A stretch of 11,007 bases of DNA from DASXYU01 sp036502295 (lineage in GTDB: Bacteria; Actinomycetota; Actinomycetes; Mycobacteriales; Jatrophihabitantaceae): assembly GCA_036502295.1 (NCBI GenBank), contig DASXYU010000116.1:1-11007 (forward strand). Direction: 5' to 3'. A program made the position numbers and the translations under genes. Numbering within the stretch: the stretch's first letter is position 1; each line of letters opens with the position of its first letter. Positions 1 to 3,802 of this stretch are shown here, piece after piece. Under the pieces are notes generated by a model that did no database searches, was not told the origin of the DNA, and saw nothing but the letters and a program-made list of their open reading frames with translations.

Positions 1-349
1 TGACCTTGCCGACCTCGATGCGGGTCACACCGCCGGCCTTGGCATAGCTGATGCCGCCGACCAGGTACACGAGCCTCAGGACTACAGCGGCGGCCGTGAG
101 CGACGCAGAGGCGACAGGGCCCTTGGGTAACGGTAGGTCCAGCGTTTCGGTGAACCCCAACCACTTGCGTCCGGTGAGGGCATACCGGAAGGTGACCGCG
201 CCTTTGGCCGGGTCGAACCGGAAGGCCTCGAAGATCAGGGCGTCGTAGTCGGCGGGGTCGAAATCGGCGGCGCTCGCCAGGCCCGCCCGCGCCGGAACGT
301 AACGGGCAACACCGGGGGCGGTGTCTCCGGAGCGAGCCTCGGGCGTCAT
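1..349 (-). CDS. murL: MurL-like UDP-MurNAc-L-Ala-L-Glu epimerase, N-terminal part (gene runs off the window)
   Basis: About 116 codons are visible, starting from the ATG at 349-347; the C-terminal part lies outside the window. The readable N-terminus has the features I associate with MurL: an early FEAFRFDPAKGAVTFRYAL stretch, then FTETLDLPLP, then a hydrophobic segment LRLVYLVGGISYAKA, which resembles the LLHLVAGVSYYKA motif of that family. MurL inverts the terminal L-Glu of UDP-MurNAc-L-Ala-L-Glu to D-Glu in the cytoplasm, supplying D-glutamate to peptidoglycan by a route that bypasses free D-Glu (established for Xanthomonas, with homologues in some actinobacteria). The family is around 430-460 residues, so roughly a quarter is seen. 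It is divergent from fur across 52 nt. There is no Shine-Dalgarno, but TAGAAT ends 7 nt before the ATG, which suggests a leaderless mRNA. The assignment rests on remembered motifs in a fragment, so it is moderately sure. Confidence 0.6.
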   Translation of the reverse strand, partial: MTPEARSGDTAPGVARYVPARAGLASAADFDPADYDALIFEAFRFDPAKGAVTFRYALTGRKWLGFTETLDLPLPKGPVASASLTAAAVVLRLVYLVGGISYAKAGGVTRIEVGKV

Positions 350-362
350 CGTCCCAATTCTA
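350..362 (-). promoter_or_regulatory. Predicted leaderless promoter (-10) of the murL-like gene
   Basis: On the minus strand TAGAAT (362-357) fits the actinobacterial TANNNT -10 pattern and is followed by exactly 7 nt before the ATG at 349. No ribosome-binding site lies in that gap, so transcription probably starts at or beside the start codon. No clear -35 is visible. The spacing mirrors that of the divergent fur promoter. Confidence 0.5.
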
Positions 363-388
363 GGCGCCTCAGGCGTTGCGACCCGGCC

Positions 389-401
389 TATTCTGGGGGC
401 G
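389..401 (+). promoter_or_regulatory. Predicted leaderless promoter (-10) of fur
   Basis: TATTCT (389-394) matches TANNNT and is followed by 7 nt (395-401) before the ATG at 402. The gap contains no convincing Shine-Dalgarno. This geometry decides the start at 402 rather than the in-frame upstream codon at 321. The 52-nt region shared with the divergent gene also holds a small palindrome, AGGCGCCT (362-369), whose role is unknown. Confidence 0.5.
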
Positions 402-902
402 ATGAGCACGCACACCCACGCGCACGCCACGGCACGCGTTCCGGAGCAGCCCCCGGATCTCGCGCGCCGGTTGCGGTCGCGCGGCTTGCGGATGACCGCG
501 CAGCGAGAGCAGGTACTCGACGCGGTGCGGAGCCTGGGGCATGCCACCCCGGAGCAGATCAGCGACGCCGTCTCCGACGTCGACGTCGCGACGGTCTACC
601 GGACGCTTGAACTCCTCGAAGAACTCGACCTCGTGCGGCACACGCACCTCGGCCACGGGGCGCCGTCCTACCGTCCTTCTGAGGACGATCACCTGCACGT
701 CGTCTGCCATTCCTGTGGACGCGTGGTGGAGGTGCCGCACGACGTGGAGCACGCTGTCGACGATCTCGACGCCGCGCTGGTGAAAGCGAACGGATTCAGC
801 ATCGACCGGTCACACTTCACGGTCTTCGGCACCTGCGCGGACTGCGCTCAGCGTTCCGGCACGCACGTGACCGGGAACAAAGCAGCGCCCGGCAAGCGCT
901 GA
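402..902 (+). CDS. Fur-family metal-dependent transcriptional repressor
   Basis: A 166-residue cytoplasmic DNA-binding metalloregulator. The N-terminal winged helix spans roughly residues 18-83, with the RMTAQRE segment at 30-36 and the recognition-helix motif VDVATVYRTLELL at 60-72. A hinge follows, then the dimerisation and metal-binding domain: H97 and H99 in DDHLHVVC, two CxxC pairs (C102/C105 and C145/C148) that form the structural zinc site, and H138 near the C-terminus. The first eight residues carry alternating histidines (H4, H6, H8), an unusual extra metal-binding possibility. The start at 402 is chosen for the TATTCT -10 box 7 nt upstream; starting at 321 would read through that promoter. 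It lies 7 nt ahead of ygfZ, so the two are probably co-transcribed. Whether it senses iron, zinc, nickel or peroxide cannot be decided here. A fur-family gene beside ygfZ also occurs in Streptomyces (the Nur locus, as I recall), so a nickel sensor is possible. Confidence 0.9.
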   Translation: MSTHTHAHATARVPEQPPDLARRLRSRGLRMTAQREQVLDAVRSLGHATPEQISDAVSDVDVATVYRTLELLEELDLVRHTHLGHGAPSYRPSEDDHLHVVCHSCGRVVEVPHDVEHAVDDLDAALVKANGFSIDRSHFTVFGTCADCAQRSGTHVTGNKAAPGKR

Positions 903-909
903 GGTTGCT

Positions 910-1968
910 ATGACGACAGCTGCGGTCCAGGTACCTGAGGGCGTCGATGCCGGCATCGCGTGGCACTTCGGCGACCCGCTGCGCGAGCAGCGCGTCCTCG
1001 CCCGCCGCGCGGGTGTGGTGGTGCGCGACAACCGCGACGTCCTCACCGTCACCGGGCCGGAGCGGCTGCCGTGGCTGCACTCCATCACCTCCCAGCACCT
1101 TTCCGCGCTGCTCGACGGCGACAGCACCCAGGTGCTCGTCCTTTCCCCGCACGGCCACGTCGAGCAGCACTGGCAGTTCACCGAACTCGGCGGAACCGCC
1201 TGGATCGACACCGAACCCGGCGCTGCCGTTGACGTGCTCACCTATCTGCAGAAGATGATCTTCATGAAGCGGGTCGAGCCTGCCGACGTCTCAAGCGAAT
1301 GGGGTGTCCTCACCCTCGCCGGCCCGATGGCTGCGGGCGTGCTGGTAGGCGCTGGCCTGCCTGTGCCTGACCAGAACAGCGCGATCGCGCTGTCGGCGGG
1401 GTTCGTCCGCCACCGTGAGGACAGTGGGGGCACCCCCGGCAGCGAAGGCGTAGCCGCCGGGGAGACCTTCGACCTGCTGGTGCCGCGAGCCGAGGTCCCC
1501 AGGACGACACAGGCGCTGACCGCTGCGGGTGCCGAGCCGGTGGGGCAGTGGGCCTATGAGGCGCGGCGCGTGGAGCGGCGTGAGCCTCGGCTGAACTTCG
1601 AGACCGACCACAAGACGATCCCGCACGAGGTCGGCTGGATCGGCAGCGCGGTGCACCTCGACAAGGGCTGCTACCGCGGCCAGGAGACGGTCGCCCGCGT
1701 GCAGAATCTCGGCAAGCCACCGCGGAGCCTCGTCCTGCTGCATCTTGCGGGGGAGGGTGACGAACTGCCTCAGCCCGGAACCGCTGTCGAACTCAACGGC
1801 AGGACGGTGGGCTTCGTCGGCACCGCCGTCCAGCACTACGAACTCGGCCCGATCGCCTTGGCCGTGATCAAGCGCTCGCTCGCCGAGGACGCCACGTCCT
1901 CCGCCAGGCTCACCGCCACGTCCTCCGCCAGGCTCACCGTCGCAGGCAGCCCCGTCACTCTCGCCTGA
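910..1968 (+). CDS. ygfZ: YgfZ/GcvT-like folate-binding protein, Fe-S cluster maintenance
   Basis: A 352-residue cytoplasmic protein of the YgfZ (IbaF/COG0354) family, folate-dependent factors that help assemble or repair Fe-S clusters, for example in radical-SAM tRNA-modifying enzymes. The diagnostic K-G-C-Y-x-G-Q-E motif is complete (K252 to E259), including the essential cysteine C254, followed by the usual ARVQNLGKPPR segment. The N-terminal GcvT-like folate domain contains GPERLPWLHSITSQHL and LSPHGHVEQHW. The ATG at 910 has GAGG at 901-904, five nt upstream and overlapping the fur stop region, so it is translated from the fur transcript. Two oddities: a GC-rich palindromic stretch adds about 12 Gly/Pro/Ala-rich residues near 174-185, and the C-terminus carries a perfect 24-bp tandem duplication giving a repeated ATSSARLT octapeptide. 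Neither disturbs the frame or the signature motif. Confidence 0.93.
   Translation: MTTAAVQVPEGVDAGIAWHFGDPLREQRVLARRAGVVVRDNRDVLTVTGPERLPWLHSITSQHLSALLDGDSTQVLVLSPHGHVEQHWQFTELGGTAWIDTEPGAAVDVLTYLQKMIFMKRVEPADVSSEWGVLTLAGPMAAGVLVGAGLPVPDQNSAIALSAGFVRHREDSGGTPGSEGVAAGETFDLLVPRAEVPRTTQALTAAGAEPVGQWAYEARRVERREPRLNFETDHKTIPHEVGWIGSAVHLDKGCYRGQETVARVQNLGKPPRSLVLLHLAGEGDELPQPGTAVELNGRTVGFVGTAVQHYELGPIALAVIKRSLAEDATSSARLTATSSARLTVAGSPVTLA
1426..1462. repeat. GC-rich palindromic insertion inside ygfZ
   Basis: GGGGG (1426-1430) faces CCCCC (1433-1437) across 2 nt. Overlapping it, CCCCGGC (1434-1440) is the exact reverse complement of GCCGGGG (1456-1462) with a 15-nt loop, so two alternative hairpins compete. 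The stretch encodes Gly/Pro/Ala-rich residues just before the conserved FDLLVPRAE segment, where I would expect a shorter loop in relatives. It is a multiple of three in effect because the frame is kept. It resembles small palindromic insertions seen in high-GC actinobacterial genomes; that comparison is from memory. Confidence 0.45.
1891..1938 (+). repeat. Perfect 24-bp tandem duplication in the 3' end of ygfZ
   Basis: Two identical 24-bp units, 1891-1914 and 1915-1938, both begin GCCACGTCC and end GGCTCACC. They lie in frame and encode the octapeptide ATSSARLT twice, immediately before the final residues of YgfZ. Perfect identity suggests a recent slippage or unequal-recombination event that could vary in copy number between strains. 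Confidence 0.9.
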
Positions 1969-1975
1969 CTTTCAC

Positions 1976-2047
1976 GTTGAGTGGTCACTTATGCACTCGA
2001 GTGGTCAGCTGTAGGTGACCACTCAACGACATAAGTGACCACTCAAC
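1976..2047. repeat. 72-nt nested palindrome between convergent ygfZ and bfr
   Basis: GTTGAGTGGTCACTTATG (1976-1993) is the perfect reverse complement of 2030-2047. Inside it, a 5x5 mismatch (1994-1998 against 2025-2029) is followed by a second perfect 9-bp pairing, GAGTGGTCA (1999-2007) with TGACCACTC (2016-2024), around the 8-nt loop GCTGTAGG. The core GAGTGGTCA therefore occurs four times, twice in each orientation, with a 20-nt period in each arm. It begins 7 nt after the ygfZ stop and ends 15 nt before the bfr stop. It could act as a bidirectional terminator or mRNA-end stabiliser, although no T-run follows. It could also be a member of a dispersed palindromic repeat family. The structure is certain; the role is inferred. 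Confidence 0.85.
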
Positions 2048-2062
2048 ATGGAGCGGTGCGGA

Positions 2063-2542
2063 TCAGGTGTCGGGATGATCGGTGACGTTCTGCAGGTAGA
2101 GGGCCTCGCCGAGGGTCGTGAGCAGGTCGAGTTGGGTCTCGAGGTAGTCGACGTGCCGCTCCTCGTCCTCGAGGATCTCCTCGAAGACGCGCCCGCTCGT
2201 CACGTCACCGATGCCGCGCATGTAGTCGATTCCGCCGCGCAACCGTGCGACCGCCTCCATCTCGACGGCGAGATCGGCCTCGAACATCTCGCGGACCGTC
2301 TGTCCGATGCGCAGCGGCAGCAGGCGCTGATAGTTCGGCAGCCCGTCGAGATAGAGGATCCGATCCGTCACGGTCTCGGCGTGCTTCATCTCGTCGATGG
2401 ACTCGTGCCTGGTGTACTCCGCCAGCTTCGTCCAGCCGCGGTTCTCCTGGATCTTCGCGTGGAGGAAGTACTGGTTGATCGCAGTCAGCTCGGCGGTCAA
2501 CTGCTCATTGAGGAGTTCGAGGACGCGCGGGTCACCCTGCAT
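2063..2542 (-). CDS. bfr: Bacterioferritin (haem-containing iron-storage protein)
   Basis: A 159-residue cytoplasmic four-helix-bundle ferritin that assembles into 24-mer shells, oxidises Fe(II) and stores it as a mineral core. All ferroxidase ligands sit at the canonical positions: E18, E51, H54, E94, E127 and H130. M52, the axial ligand of the intersubunit haem, is present in the segment ESIDEMKHAE. Length matches the family. It lies 18 nt downstream of bfd on the same strand, an operon-like arrangement with its electron donor for iron release. There is no Shine-Dalgarno before the ATG, but TACGCT ends 6 nt upstream, so bfr may also be transcribed from its own leaderless promoter and escape the iron box in front of bfd. 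It converges on ygfZ across the 1976-2047 palindrome. Confidence 0.97.
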   Translation of the reverse strand: MQGDPRVLELLNEQLTAELTAINQYFLHAKIQENRGWTKLAEYTRHESIDEMKHAETVTDRILYLDGLPNYQRLLPLRIGQTVREMFEADLAVEMEAVARLRGGIDYMRGIGDVTSGRVFEEILEDEERHVDYLETQLDLLTTLGEALYLQNVTDHPDT

Positions 2543-2554
2543 GACGAAAGCGTA
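2543..2554 (-). promoter_or_regulatory. Predicted internal leaderless promoter of bfr
   Basis: In the 18-nt bfd-bfr gap the minus strand reads TACGCT (2554-2549), a TANNNT hexamer, then TTCGTC and the bfr ATG at 2542. The 6-nt gap and lack of a ribosome-binding site fit a leaderless start. The -35 region would lie within the bfd coding end and is not obvious. Confidence 0.4.
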
Positions 2555-2560
2555 GCGGGC

Positions 2561-2764
2561 TCAGGCCACCGCGGCGTGAGTCAGCACCTTGCGAGGACAG
2601 CTGCCGCAGCGTGCCTCGATGATGTCATCGAGGTGGTCGTGGCACATGGTGCAGTTCGTGCCGGCACGCGTTGTCTCGCCGATCTCCTCGACGCTCTCGC
2701 AGCCGGCATCGATCGCGGTCTCGACCTCGTCGACCGTGACGGCGTGACAGATGCAGGCATACAT
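2561..2764 (-). CDS. bfd: Bacterioferritin-associated ferredoxin Bfd
   Basis: A 67-residue [2Fe-2S] protein of the BFD-like family, which binds at the bacterioferritin haem and passes electrons inward so that stored Fe(III) is released as Fe(II). The four cluster cysteines are C4, C6, C38 and C41, in the motifs CICH and CTMC. An additional CGSC pair (C53/C56) follows, which I recall in other actinobacterial members. The ATG at 2764 places MYACICHAVT at the N-terminus as in the family. An IdeR/DtxR-like box lies 2 nt upstream of the start codon, so it should be repressed when iron is plentiful, which fits a protein needed for iron release. It is divergent from the crcB fluoride-export genes and heads the bfd-bfr pair. 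Confidence 0.95.
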   Translation of the reverse strand: MYACICHAVTVDEVETAIDAGCESVEEIGETTRAGTNCTMCHDHLDDIIEARCGSCPRKVLTHAAVA

Positions 2765-2766
2765 AG

Positions 2767-2785
2767 TTAGGCAAGCCTAACCAAA
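2767..2785 (-). promoter_or_regulatory. IdeR/DtxR-type iron box overlapping the bfd promoter
   Basis: The minus strand reads TTTGGTTAGGCTTGCCTAA, which agrees at 16 of 19 positions with the consensus TTAGGTTAGGCTAACCTAA. Its core GTTAGGC-TT-GCCTAAC is a perfect palindrome. It covers the proposed -10 (TAGGCT) and ends 2 nt before the bfd ATG, a position expected to repress. The regulator would be an IdeR/DmdR-type protein encoded elsewhere; the Fur-family gene in this window recognises a different kind of site. Confidence 0.8.
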
Positions 2786-2802
2786 TGCATCGGCGTTGAA
2801 AA
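2774..2802 (-). promoter_or_regulatory. Predicted bfd promoter
   Basis: On the minus strand TTTTCA (2802-2797) and TAGGCT (2779-2774) are separated by 17 nt. The -10 lies inside the iron box, so bound iron regulator would block polymerase. The -35 is the reverse strand of the crcB -35. The transcript would have only a few leader nucleotides. Confidence 0.45.
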
Positions 2803-2825
2803 GAGTCAATTTCGGCCCGTAGGCT
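2796..2825 (+). promoter_or_regulatory. Predicted crcB promoter
   Basis: TTGAAA (2796-2801) and TAGGCT (2820-2825) are separated by 18 nt. The transcription start would fall near 2832-2833, exactly at the 5' edge of the predicted fluoride aptamer, which supports both predictions. Its -35 overlaps that of the divergent bfd promoter. Confidence 0.55.
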
Positions 2826-2832
2826 GGGTCCC

Positions 2833-2909
2833 ACGGCGGAGGGGCTCGCCGTATAACCGCGGTTCGCCGCCAACGGTCCCTACCTCGATCGAGTCAACCC
2901 GAGAGGTAG
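2833..2909 (+). promoter_or_regulatory. Candidate fluoride riboswitch (crcB motif) with an anti-Shine-Dalgarno arm
   Basis: The leader of crcB folds into the fluoride-aptamer topology. ACGGCG (2833-2838) pairs with CGCCGT (2847-2852). AGGGGCT (2840-2846) pairs with GGTCCCT (2875-2881) using two G-U pairs, crossing the first helix to form a pseudoknot. GCGG (2859-2862) pairs with CCGC (2867-2870) over a TTCG loop. TATAACCGC (2852-2860) and the terminal CTAC (2880-2883) resemble conserved aptamer positions. Two conserved spots differ from the Thermotoga petrophila sequence: GGCGAUG is GGCGGAG here and UGAUGG is CAACGG. As expression platform, CTACCTC (2880-2886) can instead pair with GAGGTAG (2903-2909), which contains the crcB ribosome-binding site. 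That pairing shares nucleotides with the aptamer helix, so fluoride binding would free translation. The fluoride exporter genes downstream make the function coherent. Confidence 0.6.
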
Positions 2910-2914
2910 CTGCC

Positions 2915-3412
2915 GTGCGCCAGCCCCCAGACGAAGAGTTCAAGGATGTCATCGACCCGGATGTCGACCTCGGCGATCCGGCCCAAGCAGCGGAAACCCG
3001 TCTCCGGCAATGGGACATCCTCGCGGGCATCGCCGCCGGCGGCGTCCTGGGGGCCGAGGCACGGTACGGCCTCGCCGAGGCCATTCCTCGCGCCCACGGA
3101 GCCTTTCCCTGGGCGACGCTGTTCACCAACGTCCTCGGCTGCCTGCTCATCGGCGTGCTGATGGTGTGGGTGCTCGAGGTGCTGCCCCCGACCCGCCTGG
3201 TCCGGCCCTTCCTGGGGGTCGGGATCCTCGGCGGCTTCACCACCTTCTCCACCTTCGGTGTCGACGTGGTGCACCTCGTCGACGAACACCGCGCGGGGCT
3301 GGCGCTGCTCTACGTCCTCGCCTCGGTGGTGCTCTGCCTCGCGGCAGTACTGCTGGCCCTCGTCGTCGGCCGACGGCTGTTCATCCGCGATGCCGAGAAG
3401 GCGGCCCTGTGA
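2915..3412 (+). CDS. crcB: Fluoride channel subunit CrcB/Fluc (first copy)
   Basis: A 165-residue small membrane protein that exports fluoride ions as a dual-topology dimer. Family motifs are present: GGVLGAEARYG (42-52), the pore asparagine N72 in LFTNVLGCLLIG, and GGFTTFSTF (106-114), which carries the phenylalanines lining the fluoride path. Four hydrophobic segments fit the fold. Residues 1-33 form a hydrophilic extension with DPDVDL (14-19), longer than the 120-130 residues of typical CrcB but familiar in actinobacterial first copies. The GTG start at 2915 follows GAGAGG (2901-2906) by 8 nt, and that site can be hidden by the leader RNA. The stop overlaps the next crcB by 4 nt, giving a translationally coupled pair likely to form a heterodimer. 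Confidence 0.95.
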   Translation: MRQPPDEEFKDVIDPDVDLGDPAQAAETRLRQWDILAGIAAGGVLGAEARYGLAEAIPRAHGAFPWATLFTNVLGCLLIGVLMVWVLEVLPPTRLVRPFLGVGILGGFTTFSTFGVDVVHLVDEHRAGLALLYVLASVVLCLAAVLLALVVGRRLFIRDAEKAAL

Positions 3413-3780
3413 TCGCGCTGATGGTCGCCCTCGGCGCCGCTGTCGGCGCCCCCGCCCGCTACCTCACCGATCGCGCGGTCCAGACGCGACACCGCAGCTC
3501 ATTGCCGCTCGGCACCTTCGCCGTGAACGTCGTCGCCTCGCTCGTCCTCGGCATCGTCGCCGGAGCAGCCGGCCACGTCAGTGAGGACGTCGCCGCACTC
3601 GTCGGCACCGGGTTCTGTGGCGCGCTGAGCACGTTCTCCACCTTCGGCTACGAAACGATCCGTCTCGCGCAGAGCGGCAAGAACCGCGGGCTGACGCTGG
3701 CCGCCGCGAACGTGGCGATCAGCCTCGTCCTCGGCATCGTCGCCGCGGCCCTCGGGTGGACGCTGGGCTCGGCGTTCTGA
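3409..3780 (+). CDS. crcB: Fluoride channel subunit CrcB/Fluc (second copy)
   Basis: A 123-residue, four-segment membrane protein of normal CrcB length. Motifs seen are LGAAVGAPARYL (8-19), the pore asparagine N40 in GTFAVNVVASLVLG, and CGALSTFSTFGYE (70-82) with the phenylalanine box F76/F79. The GTG start at 3409 overlaps the first crcB stop in a GTGA junction, so reinitiation is expected; an ATG twelve nt further on is the alternative. Paired unequal crcB genes are common in Gram-positive bacteria and usually give antiparallel heterodimers. It shares the fluoride-responsive leader through the common mRNA. It ends 22 nt before the stop codon of the convergent mmpL gene. Confidence 0.93.
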   Translation: MIALMVALGAAVGAPARYLTDRAVQTRHRSSLPLGTFAVNVVASLVLGIVAGAAGHVSEDVAALVGTGFCGALSTFSTFGYETIRLAQSGKNRGLTLAAANVAISLVLGIVAAALGWTLGSAF

Positions 3781-3802
3781 GGATGGGCGCCCAGCCCGCC
3801 GG

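Noticed and set aside
1..349. FABP-like/nitrobindin protein next to fur
   Set aside because: I expected this neighbour from some actinobacteria, but the visible N-terminus lacks that family's opening motif and fits MurL better.
321..401. Longer Fur reading starting at 321
   Set aside because: The extra 27 residues cover the divergent promoter region, and TATTCT lies 7 nt before the ATG at 402, where the family N-terminus normally begins.
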